Positions 33,358 to 45,495 of a stretch of 64,000 bases of DNA are shown piece after piece. This DNA comes from Magicicada septendecula (lineage: Eukaryota; Arthropoda; Insecta; Hemiptera; Cicadidae). Each line of letters starts with the position of its first letter. Within the stretch, counting starts at the first letter, position 1. The DNA lies in the NCBI GenBank assembly GCA_034769895.1, contig CM068367.1, forward strand, positions 1,315,673,046 to 1,315,737,045. The letters run 5' to 3'. The position numbers and the translations under genes are program-made. Under the pieces are notes generated by a model, which ran no database searches, was not told the origin of the DNA, and saw only the letters and a program-made list of their open reading frames with translations.

Positions 33358-36300
33358 AGCGGTTTGTTGACATAAAGTCTTCGGCCAATTCTTCTTTGAA
33401 CATATCCCATAAAGCATTAGGATTTTCAGGAGCGCCAAGAATAAGAATGTGTGAATAGTGTTCTCATTACTGAAGGCATTTTTGACATGGCAGATTCTCT
33501 CAAACTGTTGATCATCATATGTTAGTCCTCTAGCTAGGCAGGCTTGTTTATATGTAGCGTATCTTGTTCCTTATACCAATAAAAGGTCATCGAAGCTTGT
33601 AGCATCCTTGACGTGGTAGAGCAATAGCCGTAGATGGTAAAGTTCTGGTTGCGAAACAAAGTTTATGCTGTGAACTCTGCCAATAACTCGAAGGCGCCTA
33701 ACCCAGGGCTGCCATTCACTGTTACTTCCTATCCACCTAAAGTGCTCTGGCATCTGCCAATAATAATAATAATGTATTTCTTGTTGATTTTCATTGTGGA
33801 CTTGATTTTGTTGTTGCTGCTTCGAATGTGAATTATGTCTAAAGTAAGCTTCTAAAGTTGAACCTCTTTGGCCTACGTCAGCTAAATCTTCCTGCGTCTG
33901 TTCAATATTTGCCATTCGATATTGTCCAGGTAGATGAATATCTAAATGTTGAATAGTGTGACTTTTTTCTGGATTTCATAGCCAAAGAGACTCCAGCATG
34001 CCTCTGGAGGTGTGATGCATCGACCTTGCACATATGTTTCTGCTTCATTGTAATTTAATGTTCATTGATCTTGAATTACCTTACCTTGACAAATGCACAG
34101 TCATGTCCCTTGTAAATATATTTATAAAGATATTTAACTGCTTTTATACTACCAACGTATTCTACATTAATATGGCAATTAAATTTTTTTAAAAGGTAAG
34201 CGTTATATGAAGCACCATGGTGACTGTCTCTTGTTGTTCGTCTACCTTGACTATCCTTACGATAAACAGCATGATGATGTGAAAAGTCTGGACTGTTTGG
34301 ATCCATTCTCGAATCATAACGACGTCGATAATTGGTTTTTTCATCTTCAACTAAAGATGTAAAGTCTTTGAATGATTTAGGAAATCCGAAGTGACACTTC
34401 ATTTTTCCATCTTTATTGATCATACATGGAGCTTCTTGGTTATGCTCTCCACACGGATTATGTATCATCCATTTAATCATCAAATCTCGCAGTATTGTGT
34501 CGTCGTCAGGAATTTCAGCAGAAATAAAGTCATCAAGCTCCTCGATGTTATATATTTTGTCTTGAGAAGACATAATCAATAGCAAGTGCATGTGGGGAAG
34601 ACCTCGCTTTTGAAATTCTATAGTGTACACATAAGCTGCAACTTTACCAAAAATTTGTTTTTTATCCAAATCATCAATTAGTTCATGAATTTTTTTTGCG
34701 ACCCTTGCAACAAGGTCAGGTCTATCTTGACCTGGTTGATTTAAAAGACTTTGATCATGGAATTGTGTTCTTGCTGCTTCCTTAATTTCTGACCAATTAG
34801 GATTGCATGTCATCGTAATGAAATAATCCGGCGACGAACTAAGGCCATAGCATCTTCAAAATGTTCAGCGTAATATCTTGTAGATCCAAGAAATGAAGAA
34901 GGCAATATAAGTTTTTCCCCAACAGTAGCATTTTTTTGTTCAGCAAGTTGGTTTATGAAAATGGTAACTGAAGCGTAATTATCAGCAAGAATTTTTTTTT
35001 GATTAGCTTTAATCCAATCAATTCGATCTTTTATAACTCTTATAGCAGTATCAACGAGGTACTGTTGGAAAAGTTTACCACCATAATGTAGAGCGTTAAA
35101 ATTTAGGAGACACAGATCAGGACTTCTTACAGGATTCTCGAGTGGAAGAAATTGAGCAAATTGTGGCCGAAAAGCAATTCTATATTGAGCCAATTCAAGT
35201 TTTGTAAGGTGACGACGACTCGCATACGGAGTTCTTAATGGTAGATCTATGGAATATCCAAAAGTACCTTTGGGATAAAACAGAGGGTAAGTGAATGGCT
35301 CAACCCGTTGGTCGATGTTCCTCATTGTAACAATGGATTTACCTCTCTGTCGAATAACTAATTCATTATCTGGAAAACTTTGATCGCCATTCAAAGTGAC
35401 CATGGCGCAAACATCATTTTAGAATGGAATGTTACACCTTCTGTGGTCTGCACCCTCGGGCAACGCAACGAGAAGTTTCACGTAAGGTGGTTCAGTTCTT
35501 TCCTCAGCAGCACGCTGGTTCACTTCTTCTTCAACCTCTCGCATCATCATAAAACCTTGTACAAATGGATTTTGTGAGCGGATAATTCCTTCCAACAGGT
35601 TCATTAATGGGACACTAATTCTATTATTCAGTGGAATGTTGACACGTTCATTGACAGCATCTTCATTATCGAGGAAGTACATATGTCCATATCAAGGTCG
35701 TTCAAACTCACCTTGTGAATTTTGAGTTGGATGAGCAGCTACGTTAATTTTATGATAAACATTCCGTGCTGCAATAAACGTATAAATTCCTCGATTGTTT
35801 ATGGTTCGATTATCATCCACGGTGAATGAAGCCATTGCAAATCATGCATTTAAATTACGTATTCTTTTATGAAATTCATCAGCTAATGGATGACAATGAA
35901 GAAATAGTCGCACCAACTCATTTGGAAATTTAGGTGGATGCAGCTCAATGCGGCCATGCAAACAGCAGTCTCCGAAAGAATTTCTATGGGTTCGATTGCT
36001 AACACGTTCTTCTGGAAAATGCAAAGCGCCACAATGGAAGCAAGCAACATTAAAATTTCCTAATGTGTGATTGGATACATCAGAAGTGACAACTAATTTG
36101 TATGTTCGTAAAGGGTTCAATAGCAGAGCTCTTTGACGTCTTTCATTCCGGCGACGTTGCTCCTCTAATCGCTGCTGACATCTTTCTTCAGCTCTTCTTT
36201 GACTTGCTCATAATCGAATGATTAGAAGCCGTTGAGCTCTTTGCTCTGGTGACTCTTCAGCTCTCCTTTTACTTGCTCGCAATCGATCATTTTCTTGCCA

Positions 36301-36723
36301 TCGTTCACGCTCTTCTGTTGATTCTGCCAATATTCTGCGTTTATTATTTATCTCCCTTATTTGCTCACGTAATTCTTGCTACTGATAATCGTTAAGCTCC
36401 CTTAATACTTCATTTAGTCTATTCATACAATCATTCTTGGCACTTCGCACAGGTCTAGAAGTTGACGCCTTATTTTCATGAATGATGTTGTTAGTATTAA
36501 TTTGAGGAACTTGTTTTCGGGCATTTGTTACTTCGGAAAGGGGAAGGGATCTTCAAGTGGATGCCCGATTTTCATAAATAGCATTGATAGGATTATTTTC
36601 AGAAAGTTCGTCTCTGACATTCGTTATTTCCTGAAGAGGCTGTGGTAACTCATTTTCTTGCTGTCTTTGTTGCTGTGGCCTTAAGTTATTAAAAATTCGC
36701 CATTTAGATCGTCCGCGAGGCAT
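33358..36723 (-). pseudogene. Helitron 1 Rep (N-terminal half of RepHel), decayed
   Basis: The ATG at 36723 starts MPRGRSKWRIFNN, matching the MPR start of Helitron 2. A long basic, coiled region (DRLRASKRRAEESPEQRAQR) and a Cys pair (CFHCGALHFPEE) follow. Then comes the Rep domain: YFITMTCNPNWSEI, GLPHMHLLLIM (HUH motif, His-Met-His), CGEHNQEAPCM and VKYLYKYIYKGHD (the two-Tyr motif of Helitron Rep). The later linker includes a poly-Gln patch, then MPEHFRWIGSNSEWQPWVRR and NPNALWDMFKEEL. Stops and frameshifts occur near 36555, 36395, 36210, 35840, 35415 and 34815. The gene is cut at 33358 by LTR element 1 and resumes at 20133. Confidence 0.87.
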
Positions 36724-37198
36724 CTAAAAAATAACATTTTCAGATTGATTTTTTCTGCCAAAAATATTTAAAAGCACTTGAGCATAAGACTGGAAGTATA
36801 AATAATGTTGCACAGTGTCCAATGGTTGGTGGGTGTGCACAGAATAGTAATATGTAACCTAAGGTGATGACACTTACCTTCTTAAAAAACTATATAAATT
36901 ACCAACCGAGCAAGAATTTGAGTCGCTTTGCACTTGCACAAACACTGTAATGGTTTTTTATTGTAAATAGATCACTGAGCAGAGAAAAATTGCAATTATT
37001 TTTTTATTTTACTGAGCAGATCTAACACTAATTAACTGATTGGAATAAAATCACTGTAAAAGACAAAGAAAATTATCACACAAATCGATTAATTTCTGAA
37101 ATAGCTCACCTATAATTTTCAAATAAACCTTTGAATAAACAAACAGACACAATGTTTTTGAATAATAATGTAATGAAATTTCGGTAATATAAAAATTT

Positions 37199-37636
37199 CG
37201 AGAAAATTCCTCGAGCCGTTACGGGAAAAAAATTTATAGACGGACGGACAATTATTGCTCATCTCAACTCTTATTTTGTTTATTTACATTGATTGCAACA
37301 GCTATTTATTCTTCTTCATATACAAACATATCGATACTGCGCTGTTTGCATTTATCGACGGTTTCTGTAATTTATTTATCTGTACGGTAAGAAAGCTGGT
37401 TAGAAATTACAGTTGCCTAGCAATAATTAATTGTCACGCGGTATCGGTCCCGCGATATTTTAAAATAAAGGCCCTCAGATGTGGCCCTTAGACGAATTTT
37501 GCGGAAAATGAGACCGAGTCCAATCGATTCCTGGTGTCAAAATACCCTTAAGTACCAATTTCCGAGAAAATTCCTTGAGCCGTTTCGGAAAAAAAATTTA
37601 CAGACAAACAATTATTGCTCGTTTAATAGTATAGGA
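37199..37636 (-). repeat. Helitron 1 5' end with a duplicated terminal segment
   Basis: The segment from GAGAAAATTCCT through GAGCCGT to ACAATTATTGCTC occurs at 37199-37260 and again at 37564-37620 (top-strand sense). The outer copy leads to the 5' terminus at 37636; the inner leads into unrelated sequence. Confidence 0.6.
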
Positions 37637-40431
37637 TTCACAGTTTACCATGTATGATGTGTTTACTGCTTCAATATTGTTCCGAAGTGGAAGGCATATC
37701 TTTCTACTGTTCTTCACAGAGAAAAACCCGGTCCACTTTTAAAGTGATAAGCCCACTTTCAGATTTTGCTAGCAAACAACTCTCTCCATGTTGCTGTTAT
37801 ATTCTATAATTAATTTCTGCAGGTTTCATCATCTCTGATTTTAGACAATTTTACCACTGCACATATTTCTTCCTTACTGCAATTGGAGAATAGAGCATTT
37901 ATTTTTAATTGACTTTTAAACACAAGCAGACAGTCATAAACTGCTAATGACTCAAATACTTCCTGTGAACAGACACTATGAGATTATGACTGTAACAAAA
38001 TAGTGTGCCGGGACTTGAAATTTTCCCAGCATAATTTAAATTTGAAATTTAATTTTTGTCTCCCGACACCCACTGCATGGCTGTCGGGAGACAAAGCCGA
38101 CTGGATCAGTAAATCAAGTTGCCGCGCTGCAGCGACGTAATTCAGTGAGGCCATGGAGCGCTGCAGCGAATTAATACAGCAACCCGAATCAGCTGTTTTC
38201 AGTAAAGCTTAACAATTTGTAACTAGTCTTGGTGGGCTGGCAACACAAGCTGTTCGCTCTCATTTCATCTACATACTTCCGACAGGGCACTTCGAGGTCT
38301 GACGGCGGGGCTGAGAATCTCTTCAACTACTATGAGTTCGTAATTTCATAAAGTGCCTCAGGTAAAGATCATTACTTCATTCACTGTTGATTGAATAAGG
38401 GGTTATGTGTTTAATTTAATAAATGAGAATTGTGTATGTTAATTGTGTGAGTGTATGTGTGTGTCTCACAAGTTACTTCCGGTATATATATTGTAACGAT
38501 AAATTCCTAATCGGGTTATTTATGCCACACGTTGTTACATCATTTGTAACGTCTTTCACGTAATTATTACTATTACGTCTATCTGTTATGGTATTTGTAT
38601 TCTGTGTGTAATTCTTTAGTAATGAAAAATAAACCATGGTATCCTTTGTTGTGTATTATATCTTCTTCTAGGTATTACCATTCAGTTGTTTGTTAAAGGG
38701 TAGGAGAGAGAGAAAGAGAGAGCGAGAGAGTTCCTCTCTTTGAGTACTATTTGATCGTTTGATTTTTACGCGCGTTGCATCAGCTGTTTTCAATTTGATA
38801 ACCAATTACAGGTTATGTTGTCCATCGTACTTCATATGCTATGATGTCTGAGCTAACTTTCTTACTCTTCTCTGCTATTCACCGGTTTCCTGTAACAAAT
38901 CTGCTATCTACAAGAAATAATACAAAGTCAATTCCTTAAAAGAAAGGTATTTATTATTGAATTCGGTTTATTTTCTGGAAATTATTACATCCAGTTCATC
39001 GGTTTACAAATCGATTATTTTTTGAAATCACAACAGTTTTCAATATATAAGTTTTGTCATATAACTCAATAGATATATTCAATTACAGTTATTAGTAAAA
39101 TTAATAAATTATGTATCTCAGGGTTATTTGGGGATTCTTTGAGCTATAAGAAAGTCAGAAATGCTTAGTTAATAGTATCATACTTTACAATAATTAATAT
39201 TTTTTCTTAAAGTCTGATTCAATACGTTCGTTTTTTAAACGCCAGAGCGCAAACCACTCATATTCACACTGAAGGCATGTAAAGAAAGATGTCTGCTGTG
39301 GATTTCTAATGAACCCACGTTCTTACTGTTTTTGGTTAAATAAAGAAAGTTTATAATGTTCACACTAAGTTTTCTTATAAATTGAATGATGTTGTACTGT
39401 TTCTAGTGTTCGTTACTTGTTGGTGATGTGTAATTTTTTAGTTTATTAAGGTAGGCGTTCTCACCAATGTAGTGATAGTTCAATTTTTTCAAGCCATCTG
39501 ATGGTTGGATTATTTTTCAATGTTCTTCGATATTCTCGCATCAGTTATTGTGGTTCAACGGATGTCTCAGACGTAGTTGCTTGTGCTGAATCGTTTCATT
39601 AATTTAAAATAGTGTTTTTTCAGAATTATAGTTACTAATTTTTTAAAATTTGCTGGACATTATTTTTGGTCATCTACACTCTTGAAATCCAATTTAACAA
39701 TGACCCATCTTGTTAATTCTGTTACTCCTAGTAACCAAGAAATTGCTGAGTTTTTATTGGCTAACATAGGTACAGTTTTAGTAAATAGGCTAGTATTAAT
39801 TATTAATAGTTCTTCCATTTTTTCGGAAAAATACTCCTTTATAATGTTTAACTATAATTACATTTAATTTATACAATGTTTTTCTTTTCATCTTTACATA
39901 AACTTAGATACTTGTATTTTATAATTTAGTGGTTTTTAACTTAGTTTATTTCTGACTTTTACTTCTGTAAATGTATTATTGCCCTAGGCACTATTTTATT
40001 TTCCACCATCTCTTTACTTTATTCTAATTAGCAATTATTAATTTCTTATATAACCCTGGATCCTTCAAACATAAACAAAATAATCTTTTAATTACATTGA
40101 TATGTCTTTGTTGCCTAATAAAACAAAACTACAACTTATTACTAAACTTATAGTTTATTATTATAGTTCTGTATCTTCACTATTTGTGATTGATGTCATT
40201 TTTTTTGTTTAATTTTTACATATATCATACTATGTTGCACTTTGTATACACTGCACTTCTATGGTAACACTTAGTACACTGTTTTTTAATTGCTAAAGTG
40301 TTTTATCGTTTGTTGTAAAGATTGTACAAATGTTTCATAGTATGATACTTAATCATTCATTTCTGACTTTTGGAATGGGGTAACTACTGACTTTTCTATT
40401 ATTATTATTATTATTATTATTTTACAAATAA
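37637..40431. other. Non-coding stretch between the two Helitrons
   Basis: No convincing gene. Notable items: a perfect hairpin at 38055-38095, an AG-rich run at 38706-38729, a TTA/ATT microsatellite at 40400-40422, and a TGTAACG module at 38497-38585 shared with 48838-48935. A short possible exon at 39700 (MTHLVNSVTPSNQEIAEF, then AG|GTACAG) is too short to support. Confidence 0.5.
38055..38095. repeat. Perfect 14-bp hairpin, TTTGTCTCCCGACA
   Basis: TTTGTCTCCCGACA (38055-38068) and TGTCGGGAGACAAA (38082-38095) are exact complements around 13 bases. A G+C-rich stem in A+T-rich DNA could be the end hairpin of an unrecognised non-autonomous element. Confidence 0.75.
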
Positions 40432-40620
40432 CTAGCGGACCCAGCAGACGTCCTGCCTGAACGTTGGCTTGCCTGCTATTAGTGGGTTCAGCAAACGTTT
40501 TTTCGATATTCGAATTTTCGATAAACTATACACTAAGTGATATTTGACATTGAGTTTGACATTTCAATCATTTCTTTTCGTCATTGTGTGATTTGCTGTT
40601 GCCCAAAGCAAAATCAAAAA

Positions 40621-41042
40621 ATGCGTGCAATTTCTCATTATCCTGCGCCGTTCAATTCTCGTATCATGGCCGGACGATATTTGGTGCTTGTCATTGGCAC
40701 ATTTGGCGAAAGAGGCGGTACTTTTCGTGAGATTGGTGGTAAGTATAATAATGTGATTGCAAAAAAGATATTGCTGTTTTTGTATGTGTGTAAATGTCTG
40801 ACAGTTTTTTTTTTTCATATGTATTAGCTGTGTGGAGAAGACTGCGTGGAACTCAGTTGGTCCGTGAGCTCATAATGGATCTACAGGCGACTGGAGATGT
40901 GGCAACTCATGAAAATGGACGCTTCTACGCTGTGGATCCACTGAACCATATGTACACCGAAGATGGACTGCGAGTAGCAGAGGAATGTGATGCCTTACCA
41001 ATAACATACGATGCAAATTTGGACGATTTTCATTTTGATTAA
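40621..41042 (+). CDS. Unrecognised two-exon gene inside Helitron 2 (110 codons, intact)
   Basis: Exon 1 (40621-40738) starts at an ATG (MRAISHYPAPFNSRIMAGRY, then VIGTFGERGGTFREIG). The donor is GGTG|GTAAGTATAA. The 89-base intron has a poly-T/pyrimidine tract and ends CATATGTATTAG. Exon 2 (40828-41042) continues in frame: AVWRRLRGTQLVRELIMDLQ, then TGDVATHENGRFYAV, and an acidic end, ANLDDFHFD, before TAA. The two exons total 333 bases with no stop. The region from FREIG to the THENGRFY block could form a winged-helix-like fold (guess only). It is convergent with the helicase gene and better preserved than it. The upstream in-frame extension lacks an ATG. I do not recognise the family; it may be a captured host gene or a Helitron accessory gene. 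Confidence 0.6.
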
Positions 41043-41172
41043 ATAATAGCAAACAAAGAAAAAACTCAAATCATTTCCATGACAGTCATATTTTTATTAA
41101 TGTAAAAAAAGTAAAGTATATTGAAATAAATGTTGAATCTTAATACTAAAAGAATTAAAGTTTGTTTTGTTT

Positions 41173-44100
41173 TTATCTTAATGCGAGTTGATAAACAATG
41201 TTTTTCGTCAATCCCTGAGGTGTATAAATGAACAAACTTGATGGTTTGCCAACGGGAGAACACGCGACATATAATTGGCCATGCGAGAAGCACGGATTTT
41301 CTAGATCCAACCCACAAATGGACATTGTTTGGCCTTGTGACTTATTAATAGTCATTGCGAATGCCAAGCGAATTGGAAATTGCAGGCGTCTGAATGGAAT
41401 GGGCGAGTCTGAAGGGATCATTGGGATCCGTGGCAGGAGAACAACTTCACCTTGAAACTTGCCGTTCAAAATGGTAGCTTCAAGAACATTGCCCATGATT
41501 TTTTTTATGACCAATCGCGTGCCATTGCATAGCTTTGGTACATTTAAATTCCGAAGCAAAATGATTAGTGAACCAATTTTTAATCGCAAGTTATGTGGTG
41601 GCATTCCCAGTAAATCCAGTGAATTAAAGAATTCAACAGGATAGTTGACTGCTTCGTCAGGATCGACAACAGTGTCGATTGATTTGAACGACATCTCATT
41701 GCCAGGCAATGACTGTTGTATTTTGAAATTAATAGCATCAACATCGATATTTTTTGCGGCCAAAATAGCTCGTTCACGTAGCCACGCATGATTAATGTAA
41801 TTAGTGCACAAATCTGGGAATATGCTTTCAATCAAAGCATCTTTCGTGGCTACCATGTTGCAAAAATTGTCTGGCAATTTGATGCATTGTGTATTTCCAT
41901 GCAATAGAATTTTTCCATTGCCAATGTTGAGCAACTGTTCGGAGAATGACAGTGCCAATGGATCGTTTTGCAGTTGAACACGCATATTTATGGTAAGGTG
42001 TAATGTATTGACATTTCGTCATAGGTATGATTGTTTCAAACATGCGTTAATTTCGTCCGCATATGTAGCGCGTGGAATGACCGGCAATGTCTGTCTGAAA
42101 TCACCGGACAGCAGCAGTAGAGCGCCACCAAAAAGTCTGGTATTATCGTTGAGATCTTTCATCGTTCTATCGAGAGCTTCAAGTGAATGCTTGTGGGCCA
42201 TAGTGCATTCATCCTAGATAATAATTTTGCAAAACTTTAGCCATGCCGGAATGCTTCTTTATGTTGCACATTGTGTCTGGATTTGTGTGAACGTTCAATG
42301 GCAACTTGAGTGCTGAATGTGCAGTCCGTCCACCATCAAGCAAAGTCGCTGCAATGCCTGATGAAGCAATTGCCAACGCAATATGATTTTGTGATCGAAT
42401 GCGCGCAGTATCAGTGAGATGAGGAATGTTTTGCCAGTGCCGCCTGGTGCATCCAAAAAAAAGAATCCGCATTGTTGTGCTGCAATTGACAAAGTAATTC
42501 GATCGTATATGTTCTTTTGCTCAGCGGTCCGAATGCGATGCAGAATGTCTTCGCTCATGGAATCTTTATATTTGTCCCAGAGAGCAGAAGCTTGCGACGG
42601 AAAACATGTCGTCAACAATATGGCGAATTTGATGAGGAGAGGAACTCAGTACTGCATCTGTAAGTGTGAGATCCCAATGGTTGTCATCTTCCAGCAAATG
42701 CAATTCGCGACACGCATCGTGGTACGTGTCGTACAAAATACCATTGACTGTTCGCAAGTATTGGAAGGACATCGGTCCAGGAACGTTAACCAACAACAAA
42801 CGCAAGAAGAAGCATTCGCGTTGCTTTGGATGGACTGTGTATAATCTGCCTAATGTATATCCCATAAATATGCCGTCGTATCCTTGGACTGGAACGCCTC
42901 GCTTTCGTGGGTCCCACTTTTTTGACTGTTTGTTCCACGTGAAAAATCGTGGCACATCAGTATACATTAATGTCTTTGCGAATTGACCGAAAATACCTGG
43001 TCGGTTGCATAGTTCGAAAAACTCAGTTAGTGTGGTTTTTGGGGCAGTTAATGCTCATTGTATAGCAGTCTCTTCAGTGAAATAAACACGCTGTCCATTT
43101 TCAAGGTGCACGGCCAAATGTATAACAGCAGGGTCTCTGTCGTGTATGGGAAAACTCAAAATGCGCCAAACTGCTTCATTGCTGCTAATGTATCGGCCCA
43201 TTTGATAACGTGTTATTTCGTCGTTATAATTTACATTTTGAACAGCAAATACAGCCATATCGCTGCCCTTATGAACGTATTTGCAAATGTATTTGATGGA
43301 CTTCACCGAACTGCAGAACTCAACATTTATGTGTGCTTTGTAGGTTTTGGACAGCAATGGCGAATACGGAACCACCCAGCGATTGTCAATGTCAACCGGA
43401 TTTCCACCGTTTGACATGCGCAATTGATATGATTGGCCACCATTGTCTGTGTCTCTACGACGATACAATGGATAACCATCGATATTAGTGATAGTATCGA
43501 TTATACACATTTTTGGGAAACGTTTCGTACATTTTCCATTGTCCATGCACGGCGCCGTCATGTTGAGATCATCGCATGGACCATGGATCATGTTAGCGGT
43601 AACAATGTCAAACAACTCTTGATCGATATGCCGATCCGGAATTTCTGCTGAAATAATTTTATCAATTTCTTCTGACCGTACTTTGTCGACCAACCAAATC
43701 AAAATATGTGCATGTGGCAAACCTCGTTTTTGCCATTCAACAGAATACAGCCAGCAACGTGTTTCGCCGAATACAGAGTGATGTGTAATCAAGTTCATCA
43801 ACGATTTTAATTTTTGTTTGAAGACACGTGCAGTGATATCATGGCGATGCATTGCTGTTTGACCTGGCAATAACGAAATTTTAATTTCATCCCAGTTTGG
43901 ATTGCACGTAAATGTAATGAACAAATCTGGTCAGCCGTACGCGCGCACGAAAGTCATGGCGTCTTGAATGTATTCTTGCATATGACGCGGACTACCAATA
44001 TATGATGATGGAAGAATATATGCGGTACCGATGTCGTTGATATTAGTTGTTCCATCTACGTTGCTGACAATAGCATCACGCAAATGAATGTACTCCTCAG

Positions 44101-45495
44101 AACGCAGCTTCGCTTGATTATACTTGATGTACCGTAATCGCTCGCTTTCAATTTTTGCATACATATCAACGATGTATTGATGAAACAGCTGGCGGCATCG
44201 GAGAATGTTGTTGATTTCATTGGCACGAATCATCAATCGATATGCGTAGAAGTTCATCGCGTTCACTTTCTTGTTGGTTTCTGCACCTGCAAAGTAAAAA
44301 TATAAATAAGACAAAAAGAAATTAATCGTACAGAAAAAGAAAAAAGAAAATAATGTGTAGATTGTACCTGTCGCTGGATTTCTTTGTCTGATGTTGAAAT
44401 GATATCCATCTTCTCCTTCCTAAAATATCAATGGATATTGCAAAGCGTCGTAAGATCGATGACGTCTTGAATTGTCTGCACCGTGTTATCTCTGCGTTGG
44501 ATCCGTATATCTCGACGTTCGTATGCGTCGCCAGCCATAACAACTGCAACTTCATTAACGGTTGGTGCATTGTATCGGCCTGTGTGCTCTCCAGATGGTA
44601 CTTTGTCTGCTTTGATGACGATCATGTAGCTGTCGTTTTGCAGTTTGTTTGAAACGGTATTGAACAACTGGACCAACTGGTTGTGGTTTCGCAAAAACGG
44701 TTCCAAAGTCACCATAATTTCTCGCTCCTCCATCTGCTCGATGTGGTTGTACTGGCAGCGTGTGTTTATTTGTTGCTCCTCATCGCCCATGAAGTAGATT
44801 TGCAAGAATTTTGGATCGTCATCAGGCATTGACATTAAAGAACCAATTTGATGATACACTTGGCCCTGAATCTTAAACGTTGATTCAAAATTGCGACCAT
44901 CCTGATTCTGAACGATTTTTGTTGCTCCAAATGATGTCATTTGGAAGCAAGAATTGAATTTACGAATTTTACGCAAAAACAATTTTGATTGAGGTGTGGC
45001 TCCAGCCAATAGTGTTTTCAATGGTTCTGGCGGCGAATTCAATGGTGGCAGTACAACTTTTCCAGACACGCAGCAGAAACCGGCCGATTCACCTTTGTAT
45101 TTGAATGCATGGCAGTGTTGACATTCTTTGTCCATAGCGCCGATGACAATTTGTGAATGTGACGAATAGTCGATGTCCGACTCATATTCGAACGCAAGGC
45201 GGAGAAGTGATGCACGTGTCAATGTGCGATGTACTTGCAGGCGCTGTCGTTCATGTGCTCTGTGTGCATCGGTGGCTCGTTGACGCGCCTGTCTTTGTCT
45301 CAATGCATTAGCTCGAAGGCGTTCGTTGAGTTGCTCTCGACTTTCATTTGCACGTGTGTTTGCAACCTGGTCTCTTAAATTTGCATTGTCCATCAATTGA
45401 TCTTCTGCCGTTCTATTTAACCAACAGGTCCGGACTATTTGAGAATTCCGTGTACGTCGACCAATATTTCCTCCTCGTCCACGATGACGTGGCAT
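41173..45495 (-). pseudogene. Helitron 2 RepHel (Rep nuclease and Pif1-type helicase), decayed
   Basis: The ATG at 45495 (MPRHRGRGGNIGRRTRN) is chosen over an upstream GTG because Helitron 1 starts the same way. Order: Arg-rich coiled region, CQHCHAFKYKGESAGFCC (zinc-binding cluster), a frameshift and a TAG near 44420-44470, an intron (44287-44367), then Rep: FITFTCNPNWDEI, GLPHAHILIWL (HUH), PCDDLNMTAPCM and KYICKYVHKGSD. After a stop near 43055 come the linker and helicase: FFLDAPGGTGKTF (Walker A), a Walker B box where TAG at 42214-42216 replaces the usual Trp before DECTMAH, LSGDFRQTLPV, RLAFAMTINKSQGQT and CGLDLENPCFSHGQLYVA. At least six breaks in all. It would have driven rolling-circle transposition. 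Confidence 0.9.
44287..44367 (-). other. 81-base intron in the Helitron 2 Rep gene
   Basis: The donor ACAG|GTACAATC and acceptor TTTTACTTTGCAG|GTGCAGAAACC, with a long pyrimidine tract between them. Joining the exons keeps the Rep frame (RNPATG then AETNKKVNAMNFYAYRL). The intron itself contains stops. Confidence 0.7.

Larger units (their letters stand above)
18183..37636 (-). mobile_element. Helitron 1, split by an LTR retrotransposon
   Basis: The 5' end on - reads TCCTATACTATTAAACGAGC from 37636, preceded by A, as expected for insertion between A and T. The genes run leftward: Rep nuclease (36723-33358) and Pif1-type helicase (20133-18439). The 3' end near 18183 is a hairpin, ACCGAGCT-A-AGCTCGGT, followed by CCCCCGGTAC; a clear CTRR terminus is not seen. 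The LTR element 20134-33357 sits in the gene. Without it the Helitron would be about 6.2 kb. Both genes carry stops and frameshifts. Confidence 0.82.
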
